In this document: one piece after another, positions 10,530 to 21,722 of the stretch | Numbering within the stretch: the first letter of the stretch is position 1 | Layout: every line of letters begins with the position of its first letter | Origin: Ichthyophis bannanicus | Lineage: Eukaryota; Chordata; Amphibia; Gymnophiona; Ichthyophiidae | Direction of reading: 5' to 3' | DNA length: 64,000 nucleotides | NCBI GenBank assembly: GCA_033557465.1 | Contig: CM066031.1 | Span: forward strand, 178,095,043-178,159,042 | The notes under the pieces: generated by a model | Database searches by the model: none | Told to the model about the DNA's origin: nothing | The model's input: only the letters and a program-made list of their open reading frames with translations | Made by a program: the position numbers and the translations under genes

Positions 10530-10985
10530 GGCAGTCTTTTGATTGCATCAGGGGCTTTCCCCAAAGCCTGGATCATCTGAGGGGAAATGTCAAGCTTCCC
10601 TTCAGATGCTTCAGGCATCGGGGAAAGCCCCTGCTGCTATCAAAATACTGTAGGGGGGCTAGTGCCCATGACAGAAAGCAGATCCCTGGTGGTCCAGCAG
10701 CACCCGCCCACCCAACTAAAAATAATCCTTGTAGCCCAGCGGCCCTGATCTCCCCACCCACTCAACCAAAAATAACCCTGGTGGTCTAGTATAAGTCACT
10801 TTTGCAAAGGTACCAGGAGGGTGATGGTGGGTGGGTGGGTAGGGGGATCAGAACTCCTGGGCCACCAGGCGTTTACTTTCTGTCAGAGGCACCGACCCCT
10901 TGACAGTATTTTGATGGCATCAGGAGCTTTCCCTCAGATGATCCAGGCATTGGGGAAAGCCTCTGATGCCTTCAAAATAGTGTCG
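10530..10985. mobile_element. Foldback element
   Basis: The arm at about 10565-10715 ('cctggatcatctgagg', 'catcaaaatactgt', 'atgacagaaag', 'tggtggtccag') returns as the reverse complement at about 10855-10945 ('gggccaccagg', 'ctttctgtcag', 'acagtattttgatg', 'cctcagatgatccagg'). The centre is G/C-rich. No coding frame is seen. Confidence 0.6.
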
Positions 10986-11335
10986 TGGCTCATATGAAAA
11001 TTAGCCACCCTGTGCCCTTTTTTCTGAGAGAGCATTCCAAATTTGTGCCGACTTCATTGCATATGTGTTTGGCTTGCTCTCTCAGTTTAACACTGCCATT
11101 TGTGCCACAGTTTAATGCATGACTGACACGTAGCTGATTTGCATATGAGCCCTTTCTGCATGCCGGCTCTGAAGTTGCACGCTATCGGTGCGCTGCAAAG
11201 AAGAGTACAGAGTTGGTAGCGTGCGACTTTGGTTCCGGCTTTCTCCATCAGCCTGTAGATGGCAATGTCTGAGGGGCAGCAAAGAACAGAACATTGAAAC
11301 CTAAATAATAGATCGAGACATCCGTGGGAGGTGGC
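10986..11335. other. Unassigned spacer
   Basis: 'ctgagagag' (11023) and 'ctctctcag' (11072) are inverted to each other, and a 'gtgcgctgcaaag' segment follows. No gene or known element is recognised. Confidence 0.3.
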
Positions 11336-14246
11336 TATGTTGTTCTTAAGTGCCGTCGAGTCGGAGTCGACTCATGGCGACCCTCTGGATAGCTATCCTA
11401 AATTGTGTTCGGTCTTCAGTCAGGCGGCTCATTGTTGACAGACTGGTACCCGTAGCTGCTGTTATTGTATTGATCCATCTCATTGCTGGCCTTCCTCTTT
11501 TGCGTTGACCTTCTATCTTGCAAGCATAATGTCTTTCTCTAATGATCTCTCTCTTCGCATGATGTGTCCAAAGTATGAAAGTCGAAGTCTTGTCATCTGA
11601 GCTTCTAAAGAAAGCTTAGGTTTGATCTCCTCTAGTACCGACTGGTTTGTTCTTCGGGCAGTCCATGGTATACACGGTATTCGCCGCCAGCACCATAATT
11701 CAAAGGCATCAATTTTCTTCCTGTCTATCTTTTTCACTGTCCAGCTTTCACACCCATATGATGTTATTGAAAATACCATGGCTTGAACAAGTTGAATCTT
11801 TTTATGGAGAGAGACATCTCTGCTCTTAAGAATCTTATCTAGGTCTTTCACAGCCATTCTGCCAAGAGCAATGCGTCATCTGATTTCTTGACTGCTTGTT
11901 GCTTCTTTATTGATAGTTGATCCAAGTAGGTTAAAGTTGTTCACAATTTCAATTTCTTCTCCTTCAACGATGAACCTGTTGATTATGCCAGTTGTCATGA
12001 TCTTTGTCTTCTTCACATTAAGGTGCAGGCCCATTTTGAGACTATGTTCTTTGATTGTGAGAAGCAAATGTTTCAGATCATCTTCACTTTCAGCCAGTAA
12101 TGTGGTATCATCGGCATAGCGAAGGTTGTTGATGAGTCTTCCACCAATCTTCACACCTCTGTTGTCTTCATACAATCCTGCTTCTCTGATGATTTGTTCT
12201 GCATATAAATTAAACAGGTAGGGGGAAAGTATGCAGCCTTGTCTTACACCTTTGCTTATTTTAAACCATTCTGTTTCTCCTTGTTCCGTTCGAACTGTTG
12301 CTTTTTGATCAATGTACAGATTGCGCAAGAGAACGATCAGGTGTTCTGGTATACCCATGCTTCTTAATGTGGCCCAGAGTTTCTCATAGTTTACACAGTC
12401 AAAATCCTTGCTATAGTCGATAAAGCACAAATAGATATCCTTTTGGTATTCTTTAGTCTTTTCAAGGATCCATCTCACATCCACAATGATGTCTCTCGTT
12501 CCTCGCCCTTTCCTGAACCCTGCTTGCACTTCAGGTAGTTCTTGTTCCAGGTATGGTTGTAGTCTCTTTTGAATAATCTTCAGTAGAATCTTGCTGGCAT
12601 GTGGGATCAGAGCGATTGTGCGATAATTTTCACAGTCAGTTGGATCACCTTTCTGTAGTATTGGTATAAACACAGATCTTTTTCAGTCAGTTGGCCATGA
12701 TGTTGTCTTCCATATTTCTTGGCAGAGCCTTGTGAGTATGGTAACAGCTGCATCAGATTGCTGCAATACTTCTATGGGAATGCTATCAATGCCTGGTGCT
12801 TTGTTCTTTGATAAGGCTTTCAATGCTGCTTCAACTTCTTCTTTCATCACCAATGGTTCCCGATCATAAGATACAGGTTGAAACGGCTGTTGGTCCACTT
12901 GATCTTTATCATATAAAAACTCTGTATATTCCTTCCACCTTTTCTTGATCTTCTCAGCATCATTCAACATAGAACCATGAGCATCTTGTAACATTCCAAT
13001 TCGAGGCTGGAACTTTTTCTTTAACTCTCGTAGCTTTAGGAAAGCCGATCTTGTTCTTCCTCTAATAGTTTCTGCTTCTATTTCCTTGCAAGTGTCATTG
13101 TAGTACTTTTCCTTGTCCTGTCTTGCTGCACATTGGACATCTCTGTTGAGTTCTGCGATTGTCTTTCTTTCTCCTCTGGCTTTAGCTTCTCTGCGTTTCT
13201 GGGCAATTTTCAGAGTTTCTTCCATCATCCATTTTGGCCGTTTTTGCTTTTTCACCTTTTGTAGAGACTTCTCGCTTTCTTCCAACACAACCTTCTTGAT
13301 GTCATTCCATAACTCTTCCGGAGCTCTGTCATTTGTATCTAAAGCAGCAAATCGATTTTGCAGGCAGTCTTTAAATTCCAGTGGCATATTCTCAAGGTCA
13401 TATTTTGCTGCATTCATGAGTGGATTGCTCTTTTTCAACTTTAGCTTGAGTTTGCATACTAGTAGTTGATGATCTGTACCACAGTCAGCTCCAGGTTTTG
13501 TCTTTGTTGATGTTACAGAGCTTTTCCATCGTTGACTTGCACATATGTAGTCAATTTGATTTTTATATAGTCCATTCGGTGAAGTCCATGTGTACAGTCG
13601 CCGCTTGTGTTGCTGGAAGAAGGTGTTTGAGATGAATAGATCATTGGTCTTGCAGAATTCTATCAGTTTTTCTCCAGCTTCATTTCTGTTGCCAAGTCCA
13701 TATTTTCCGACTACTTTGCCTTCTTCTTTGTTGCCAACTTTTGCTTTCCAGTCACCCATGACTATCAGGATATCCTGTTTGCATGTTCTGTCAATTTCAG
13801 CTTGTACTTGTTCATAGAACTCTTCAATTTCATTCTCTTCTGCAGCTGTTGTTGGGGCATATACTTGAATTATAGTTGTGTTGATAGGCAATCCTCGTAG
13901 ACGAATAGAGATTAAGCGTTCGCTGACTGCATTGTATTTCATTACAGTTCTTGCAAGTTTCTTCTTTATTATAAATGCAACACCATTTCTTCTTTGTCTT
14001 TCATTTCCAGCATAGTAGACCATGTGATCATCTGATGCAAAGTGCCCCATGCCAGTCCATTTCAGTTCACTGACACCCAACAGATCAAGTTGTACACGTT
14101 CCATTTCATTCTTGACCACCTCCAACTTCCCTTGGTTCATGCTTCGTACGTTCCATGTTCCAATGTGTAAGACATCTTTACAGCTTCTGACTCTCATTTC
14201 ATGCGCAGATTTTTTCAGGGTGCCAGCAAAAGCAGGGCATTGAAAA
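11336..14246 (-). mobile_element. RTE/BovB-like LINE, nearly full coding length
   Basis: A minus-strand non-LTR element. The 3' end has the hallmark 'cgccatgagtcgactccgac' followed by 'gacggcacttaag' (11343-11380), typical of RTE/BovB elements and their SINEs, and a short 'aacaac'-type tail. The coding part starts at about 14240 with an RTE endonuclease. Because the coding sequence is almost complete, this is a fairly long insertion. Its 5' edge abuts a G-rich repeat at 14255. Confidence 0.9.
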
Positions 14247-14254
14247 TGAAACAA
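11513..14254 (-). pseudogene. RTE/BovB endonuclease-RT polyprotein, broken
   Basis: 12683-14254 holds the AP endonuclease ('HIGTWNVRSMNQGKLEVV', 'SELKWTGMG', 'IQVYAPT', 'VMGDWKAKVG', 'NQIDYI', 'GTDHQLL') and the linker. In the same frame after a TGA at 12683-12685 (Trp or similar lost), 11876-12673 holds the RT: 'NYRTIALIPHASKI', 'QAGFRKGRGTRD', 'FIDYSKDFD', 'GVRQGCILSPYLFN', and catalytic 'RYADDTTLL'. A second TGA follows 'SSQEIR' where relatives have Arg; this is what a C-to-T change in a CGA codon would give. 11513-11857 continues the C-terminal part ('YGCESWTVKK', 'FGHIMRRERS') and then shifts frame near 11520. The family makes a nicking endonuclease and RT; this copy cannot do so without readthrough. 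Confidence 0.92.
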
Positions 14255-14447
14255 TTGATTCTGACAGCAGGGGATGGGGGAGGGGAGGGGATGAAATAAG
14301 GCTTAAGGTTTGTTAGGTTTCCAACATTTTGAACCAACTCGGGTCTGGCCCTGGACACATGCTGGACGTGGGGGAGGAGGAGAGAAAGGCGAGAGTTAAA
14401 GACTGGGGACAGGGGCGGCCCAAGGAAGGTGCGGGGCCATGTGCGGA
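14255..14447. other. G-rich spacer
   Basis: 'ggatgggggaggggagggg' and 'ctggacacatgctggacgtg' resemble the diverged minisatellite at 9690-10035. No gene. Confidence 0.3.
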
Positions 14448-16430
14448 GACTCATTTGCATAAGGGGCCTCATTTGCATAAATATTTGCATAATGTTACCA
14501 TACACTAACTTTTAGTAAACATGCTTCTTCATGAGTGTATGGATAAAGAAAGACTAAAAGATTTCTACATTACTATAATACAGTGCCAACCGCCAGGCAC
14601 ATTAGGAACTACTACAAACACTGCCCATTTAAACCCATAGCAAACCTGCCGTATCCTAACAGCACTACAAGGACTCATAAAACACCATACTCTACCTATC
14701 AAAAGGCAACACTGCAAATATTAAACCAATACATTTCAGAGAACAATACATGACCTACTGGGGAAAGAGAACAAGTGGCAATGTCAAATAGGAATTACAT
14801 AAACAGAATACCTCAGCTCAGTTACACATGCAGAACATAGACCATCACCAAACAAGGAATCACAATTTAGAAACAGGAAGACAATAATTAAACTGGAAAC
14901 CCCAAAAGCCAAACTTGGAATGTACAACACTGTAGAAATAAAACTATAAATTAATTTCCTCTTGTACTAAACAAAGCACCAACGTTAATGATGCACATTT
15001 CCCAGAGCTGACATATTCCAGTTAATAAATTCAAAATAAAGAGATATCTTTGTACCTTTTGTGCATTTTTTTCAGTTGCAATTGTTCCAGCCACTTTCTT
15101 CTGGTTTATTTGTATCTTCTGCTAACTCTCCATCGTCTGCTGTCCATTTGTCCTTTCTTCACTCTTCTAGTTTTTTCCATTCTACCTCTACATCTGTTTT
15201 AACATACTAATTTCTCCTTTTGCTCTTTCCTCATTCCTATTTCATCCACTCAAATTTTACCCCTCCATCCTCAATCCCCACTTACTCTCCCAATACCCGG
15301 CCAATTGTAGATTTTTCTTCCCTCCCACACAAAATATTTTTATCCTCTCCATTTCACTCTCCCAGCCCCATCCCCTTCTAATCTCCCCCAACATCAGCTC
15401 CCTTCTAGTTCCAGCCCCACCCAGTATCCACTCCCTTCTAGTCCCCCCATCAGCCCATTTCCAGTCCTAGCTCCCCATCCATTTCCAGTTCTATACGAGT
15501 CCCTTCATCAGCTCATTTCCAATACCAGCCTCCCATCAGCCCATTTCTAGTCCTTTCCTAGCCCCACCATCAGCCCATGTCAAATCCTAGCTCCCCTCCA
15601 CTCAGCCCATTTCCAATCCAAGCCCCCCATGAGCCTACTTCCAGTTCTAGCCCCTCCATGAGTCCATTTCAATCCAAGCCCCCACCACAGCCCATTTCCA
15701 ATCTTAGCTCCCCAACACCCAATTCCCAGTCCTATCCTAGCCCCTCCATCAGCCCATTTCCTTTCCTAGCTCCCTCCCCTAAGAGCTCATTCCAAGCCCC
15801 CTCTCCATCAGCTATTTGCAGTTCAAGCCTTCCCTTCCACTCAGCCCAGTTCCAGTCCTAGCAACTCCCCCTACCAATTACCCGTCCTAGCCCACCATAG
15901 CCTATTACCAGTCCTAAGCCCCATCAGCCCATTACCAGTCCTAAGCCCCCATCAGCCCACTCCCTGTCCTAATCCCACCAGCCCATTTCCAGTCCTAAAC
16001 CCCCTATCACCCAATTTCAGTTTAAGCCCCCCCATAGCCCATTACCAGTCCTAATCTCCCCATCAGCCCACTCCCAGTCCTATCCCCCATCACCCAATTT
16101 TCAGTTTAAGCCCCCCATAGCCCATTACCAGTCCTAACCTCCCCATCAGCCCACTCCCAGTCCGAATCCCATCAGCCAATTTCTAGTCCTGGCCCCGCGT
16201 GACCCAATGTTCAGTTTAAGCCCCCCATAGCCCATTACCAGTCCTAACCTCCCCATCAGCCCACTCCCAGTCCTAATCCCATCAGCCTATTTCTAGTCCT
16301 AACCCCCCTTCACCCAATTTTCAGTTTAAGCCCCCCATAGCCCATTACCAGTCCTAATCCCATCAGCCCATATCCAGATTTAGCTCCCCCATAGCACATC
16401 ACCACTCCTAACCCCCCGCCCAGGGAAAAT
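14448..16430 (+). repeat. Interspersed repeat family R, copy A
   Basis: It begins 'ctcatttgcataaggggcc' and is collinear, at roughly 95% identity by eye, with 62175-64000 through the AT-rich front part ('gaaagactaaaag', 'ccaaccgccaggcacatta', 'taatgatgcacatttccc'), a T/C-rich middle, and the C-rich minisatellite. Neither end shows an obvious TIR, LTR or poly-A tail. It could be the non-coding body of a large DNA transposon; no frame in it is credible. Confidence 0.7.
15400..16410 (+). repeat. C-rich minisatellite, about 28-bp unit with a 110-bp higher-order unit
   Basis: The basic unit is 'agcccattaccagtcctaa' plus 'cccccatc'. In the right half, units group into a 110-bp repeat marked by 'tttaagccccccatagccc' at 16104, 16214 and 16324. 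The open frame at 15577-15861 is repeat sequence, not a gene. Confidence 0.9.
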
Positions 16431-17069
16431 TTAAAATAAAAAAAACTCTGCTGCCGCTGTTTTTTCATGGGCTGAGGTCCTGTGCACCACTGTGGAACAT
16501 CGCTGTTTCACCCGGCCTCCAGCGCTCTGGTTTCAGCATCAGGGCTTGATTTTTTCACCGGCAGACAGTTTCATTTTCAGCGCACAAGTTAGTTTTCACC
16601 GTTTTCCCGCAAAGTGGTTGCACAGCAAGGGAGAGGCATCATTTTGTCTGTCTCCTTGCGGCCATTTTAGAGCAGAATGTCCTCATGCTTGTCATGCTGC
16701 CTTGGCTGCAGCCGTAAGTGGCGCCACATTAAAGATCAGATCTGTACTTCCTGTGCAGCAGATCAAGGAACTACCTCCGGGACAAGCGGCAATGTGGCTG
16801 TATGGGAGAAAGCTGACCTGATCCGGGAGGACACCAACTCTCCTTCATGAACAGATGTCTGGCAGAATCGAGTGTGCCGCGGGGCCTCCCTCTTTGCAGC
16901 TGCAGTCACACACGCCGGCTTTCAGAGAGCGAAGGGACTAGTTTCCCTTTCGCGGCTCTGTTAAGCCTGCGGGGGCTGATGGTGGCTTAGGACTGAGGGG
17001 GCTTGCAATTGAGCAAGAATTAAACACATCCACTCCCACAATTGGATGGTGAAAGGAGTAGCTCAGACA
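16431..17069. other. Unassigned GC-richer spacer
   Basis: The sequence contains a 109-codon open frame (16492-16821) without recognisable domains, low complexity or a family match. I see no reason to call it a gene. Confidence 0.3.
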
Positions 17070-17400
17070 ATTACATTTGGCTGTGAAGACCTCCTTCTAG
17101 TAAAACAATGCTGCCTTGGATCCTGCAATCCATTGGACTCCAAAATCTCACTATCCTCTGTTTTAGCAGCATTTCCATTAATTTATTCACTGCAGAGGTC
17201 AGACTAACCAGTCTGAAGTTCCCAACCTCATCCTTACTTCAACTTTTGTGTAAAAAGACCACATGCACCCTTCTCTCTTTTTTAAAGAAGCATTGAAAAG
17301 GTCAGATGGTGGAGCCACTAGAACCTCTCCAAGTTCCTTCAATACTTTGAATATATCCCACCCGTCCTATCGTTCTGTCTAAGTTAAGCTTGTTCTTCAT
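17070..17400 (-). mobile_element. CR1-clade LINE RT fragment
   Basis: On the minus strand, frames interrupted by stops give the CR1-type segments 'VGYIQSIEGTW' and 'LVSLTSAVNKLME', corresponding to the DGIYPKVLKEL and RPVSLTSVPGKLME blocks of CR1 RT. It is an old decayed fragment. The sequence upstream on that strand (17400-17830) also looks derived from an element but is unassigned. Confidence 0.6.
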
Positions 17401-17834
17401 GAACACAGTCTTCTGAAAATCATTAAAAGTCCCCCTCACTTCTGCTCCTATTTGTGGGTGTTTTCTGAGGTCCTGTTCCTCTTCCACAATTTGGCACTTT
17501 GGCTGATGAGTCAAGAGTTTATGTCTGTTATGTATGTTATTGGAACTCCCTGGTTTTATCCATATATTTCTGGAATAAAAAGGATAAATTAAAAAAAAAA
17601 AAAAACTCATCCACTTTCTCTTTTTGGTTTCTTCTCCTAAGATAGACCCTGACCACCATATCCAGGGGCAGTTCAAGACAATCCCCCTGCCCATACAGCC
17701 AAAATGGAATGACCTCCTCAGAGCTCTAGTCAGGGAACAGGAGGTCCCGTCACTCAGAGCACTGGTAAGGTGGTTACCCCAAGAATAAAGAAAACAATGT
17801 ATTCCCAGCCAATATAATTTTTTAAAACTTTGCA

Positions 17835-18239
17835 AAGATGGTTATAGTCATTACAACTTATAGCAGTTTAATTATGTAGCTTGGGAATCTAATATAAACC
17901 ATAAGACTCGTGACAGTGTACACTGGACCGATGCAGTATTTAATGTAAATATATGCTCTGCAAAGGCTATGGAGATGGAAGATGATAACACACCAAGGAG
18001 CAAAGAGAAAATACGAGAATCACAATGCAGTTTATAATAACAAAATAAAATTATTATATTTAATTTTATTTTGGTGCTTTAAACTGTGCAGCAGTTCTCG
18101 ATTTTTCTTTTTGAAATACTATATATTCAGTATCCAATGAAACCCCTCTGCCAACAATGGGTAAACAACAGAAATAGGATATTTCCACATAGAACTCAAC
18201 ATACCAAAAATAATTTCTGATTCTGGTGTCATCTCAGTA
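17835..18239. other. Unassigned AT-rich spacer
   Basis: AT-rich sequence without a protein-like frame, tandem repeat or element end that I recognise. Confidence 0.3.
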
Positions 18240-18420
18240 ACAGCAGACCCAGGATATCAATGCTTGACCCAATACAAGCATTGTGGAACCTGTGTCTCTT
18301 GGGGATACTGCTAGGTACATATGACCTATATTGGCCACTGTTGGAAACAGGATACTGGGCTTGATGGACCTTGGTCTGACCCAGTATGGCATATCTTATG
18401 TTCTTATGTTCACTATAAAC
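18240..18420 (+). mobile_element. CR1 3' end
   Basis: It carries the CR1 3' UTR seen four times in this window: 'gatatcaatgcttgaccca', 'ggccactgttggaaacagg', 'gggcttgatggaccttgg', ending in 'cttatgttcttatgttc'. It is truncated to about 180 bases. Confidence 0.85.
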
Positions 18421-18479
18421 TCTCACCAGTACTAGTCATATTGTGAAGTAATACAAACCTTACAAAAATTATACTCAAG

Positions 18480-19350
18480 ACCTAAAGAGAAAATCTATCA
18501 TATCATAACAGCATCAACTTCCAAAACTCACACACGGGACCTATCTAGAAGGAGGAGCACAGTAAATATCGTGGTGGGTCATAAGACACCCATAAACTTA
18601 TTCAGAATTCAAGCAAGCCAGATTATTAATTATCCCGACACAGAAACTCCATGCTAACAGAATACCTGCCTCAGTCACACACTCAGAACACAGATATTCA
18701 CCAAACTAAAAAGAGAGATATGTAGACAAAAATTAAACTGAAACCCCAAGAAGCCAGACTCTGCATCAGTGGTGTAGCCAGGACTGATTTTTTGGTGGGG
18801 CCTGGGGCAATACGTATGGATGAGCACATAGCGATGTGAATGTTGACACTGCCTCCAGTTACTCTCTCATTCGACTGTTCTGCTGCTGCTGATTTGGTGG
18901 CTCTCATGCCAAAAATGGAGGAGCCACGGCCCACTCAGGCCCATCCCTGGCTACACCCCTGCATGAACTACAAAGAACACCAGGGAAATAGAAAGAGATG
19001 CAGGTGCCCATGTCCTATACAATATAAAGCTAGAACATGCAAAATTCAAAGACTGGCCTACTCCACTCACTAAATTTAAAATAGAATTGATTTTTCTACC
19101 TTTAATGATTGGCCATTTTATTCTCTAATCATGTGGATCTCAGTCTCTGGTTTCTGATTTCCTTTGTCTTCTGTTAACTTGTTTTCCAGAGTCTCTGGCC
19201 AATCTGCCATTTTTCTCCTCTCTTGTATTTTTCACTTCCTTACATAATATTTATCTTTTCCTTTCAGATTTCTTCCATTTATTTTTCTCTCTCTCTAAAC
19301 TCAGATTTTACTACACCTTCTTACTATCCAGTCCTCGGTCCTCATTTTGT
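18480..19350 (+). repeat. Diverged copy C of repeat family R, carrying a MITE
   Basis: 'cagaatacctgcctcagtca', 'aattaaactgaaaccccaag' and the following T/C-rich part match copies A and B at lower identity. The block is interrupted at 18767-18961 by a MITE. Confidence 0.6.
18767..18961. mobile_element. 195-bp MITE with TIR 'cagtggtgtagccagg'
   Basis: The left end 'cagtggtgtagccagg' is the reverse complement, with one or two mismatches, of the right end 'cctggctacacccctg'. It lies inside repeat copy C. The flanks share 'gcat', suggesting a 3- or 4-base target-site duplication. Confidence 0.7.
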
Positions 19351-19863
19351 TATGCATCTACCAATATTCAAACAACTGATGGTCTATGGACACGCATAGT
19401 TTCACATCTATTAAGAGAAAAGGGGAAGTAACAGACATTTATTATAAATGTAAAATAACACAAGGTGTCGCCAAAGTTCTTTTTACAGAGTAAGAGCGGA
19501 TTACAGTGTTTGGATGAAATTTACTTGATTATGACAAAATTATTTATAATTGCAAAGTTCCAATAAATTATGTTATGTCAGCATTGACTGTACAATAAAC
19601 TATGGTTGCACAGTTCATTGCCTATGTTTACTCTTTATGCTTAGTTAACAATGTTCTCAAACTATTTTAAAGATGGATACACAGAACTCATGATCATGAC
19701 ATCCTATTCTATTTAAGAGGACGTAGGTGAAAAGCCAAACTTCTAAACACATTCTGTATCAAGAAATTCATCCATCTTCAATTACATACTGGGAATTCTG
19801 GTATCCCCTTTATCTGTCCATTTCTACACCATCTATGCTGAAACAGACAATTGTTTGACAGAA
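19351..19863. other. Unassigned AT-rich spacer
   Basis: No protein-like frame or repeat structure is recognised. Confidence 0.3.
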
Positions 19864-20080
19864 CTGTTAATGTGTGTAGGTGCATTAGCTCACTTGCACC
19901 TTATACCTCCCTGCTAAATTCACTCATCACTGGCATCGAATCAATCACATAAGGCTTCCTCCTGCTTTTTCTAGACATCTCTGCTGCCTTTGGCACTGTA
20001 TCCCACCAGTTTCTCCTCAACAAACTCCACCAAATTGGAGTCCACGGCACCCCCCTCAAGTGGTTCCACTCATTTCCTGA
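19864..20080 (+). mobile_element. L2-clade RT fragment (in duplicated block, copy 1)
   Basis: The plus strand encodes the RT motif A region with stops ('FLDISAAFGTVSHQFLL' in translation). The same segment is longer at 58021-58410. It breaks off at 'ccactcat', where about 515 bases present in copy 2 are missing. Confidence 0.7.
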
Positions 20081-21300
20081 CATTGCCTTTCAGTTTACCC
20101 CTTGCAGCTTCATGTTATGCCCAATAGTTTTACAGCTTCCCTATCTTTGGAAGAGGTTTGTTTGTTCATTAATACTCTTTAAGTATTTAAAGGTCTGAAT
20201 CATATCTCCCCTGTTCCTCCTCTCCTCCAGAGTGTACATATTTAGGTCTTCAAGTCTCTTCTCATAAGTCTTCTGACACAGACTCTATATCATTTTGGTT
20301 GCCTTCCTCTGAACTGTTTCAAGATTTTTTATTTATTTAACCTGACTATAAGGTCTCCAAAGCTGAACACAATATACCAAGTGTGGCCTCACCAACGACT
20401 TGTACAGTGGCATTAGTATCTGTTCCTTTCTGTTGGTAATTTCTCTCTGTATGCAACCCAGCATCCTCCTGGCTTTTACCACCGCCTTGTCACACTGTTT
20501 TGCCACTTTAAGATCCTCAGAAACAATCACTCTGAGGTCCTTCTCCTGGTCGGTGCACACCAACGTCTCGCCCCCTGTCTCATACAATTCCCTTGGATTT
20601 CTGCTTCCCAAGTGCATGACACTGCACTTCTTCACATTAAATCTTAACTGCCAAGCATTAGACCATTCTTCCAGCTTTTATAGATCTTTCCTCATGTTAT
20701 CCACTCCCTCAGGGGAGTCCACTCTGTTGCAGATTTTTGTGCCATCTTCACAGAGACAGTCTTTTCCATTCAGTCCTTCAGCAATATGACTCACAAATAT
20801 ATTGAGCACCATTAGTCCCAGGACTGAACCTTGGGCCACGCTGCTAATCACCTTCCTTTAATCTGAGTGAGTTTTGTTTACCGTATCCTTCTGTCATCTG
20901 TCAGCCAACCAATTTCTGATCCAGTTTACCACCTTGGGACAAATCCCCAAGCTGTTGAGTTTATTGATAAGCCTCCTATGAGGAACAATATCAAAGGCTT
21001 TGCTGAAATCTAGGTAGATCACATCAATCACATGCCCTTGATCTAGTTCTCTGGTCTTTCATTGCTTCCCTATTACCACTTTTGTGAGGAGGTATCACAT
21101 CAGCCCTTCTCCAGTCCTGTGGAACTTATCCTGTCTCCAAGGATCTATTAAAAACATCCTTTAAAGGCCCTGCTAGAACCTCTCTGAGCTTTTTCAGTAT
21201 CCTGGGATATATCCCATCTGGTCCCATGGCCTTGTCCACTTTAAGTTTTGCAAGTTGTTCAAAAACATCATCTTCTGTGAATGGTATGGTATCTTCTCCA
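20081..21300 (-). mobile_element. CR1 RT and C-terminal region, decayed
   Basis: On the minus strand, pieces of the CR1 RT follow in order: '[12 protein letters not shown]', the motif A region of 'YLDFSKAFD' type, a damaged FADD block, 'KKCSVMHLGSRNPRELYETG' (20333-20635), 'EDLRVIVSEDLKVAKQCDKA', and the C-terminal 'EERRNRGDMI' region. Many stops and frameshifts are present. It is the downstream half of the CR1 whose endonuclease half lies at 21723-22836. Confidence 0.85.
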
Positions 21301-21722
21301 AATTAATGAATGGAGTGGAACGGGTAAACGTAGATTGGTTGTTTACATCATCAGAATATAAAAAGACTAGGGGACATGCAATGAAGCTACAGGGTAACCT
21401 ATTAAAGACTAATAAGAGAAAATATTTTTTCAATCAACGTGTAATCAAACTCTGGAATTTGCTACCGGAGGATGTAGTAAAAGCTGTTAATGTAGCTGGG
21501 TTTAAAAAAAGGTTTGGACAAGTTCCTGGAGGAAAGGTCTATAAACCATTATTAAAAGGGACACGGAATATCACTGCTTGACCAAATACAAGCATTGAAG
21601 AACCTGTGTCTTTTGGGGAAACTGCTAGGTACTTATGACCTAGATTGGCCGCTGTTGGAAACAGGATACTGGGCTTGATGGACCTTGGTCTGACCCAGTA
21701 TGTCATATCTTATGTTCTTATA
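21301..21722 (+). mobile_element. CR1 3'-end insertion in opposite orientation
   Basis: It encodes the CR1 C-terminus ('[20 protein letters not shown]') and 3' UTR, and ends in 'cttatgttctta'. It is flanked by the direct repeat 'ctcca' (21296-21300 and 21723-21727), so a 5'-truncated CR1 jumped into the minus-strand CR1. The 5' edge is at 'aattaatgaatggag', which matches 39349 of the long CR1. Confidence 0.85.

Noticed and set aside
15577..15861. 94-codon Ser/Pro-rich frame
   Set aside because: It is the C-rich minisatellite, not a protein.
16492..16821. 109-codon frame in a GC-rich spacer
   Set aside because: No family resemblance; could be chance. Left as unassigned.
18229..18426. Minus-strand 65-codon frame, also seen at 44972-45388
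   Set aside because: The shared part is the antisense of the CR1 3' UTR.
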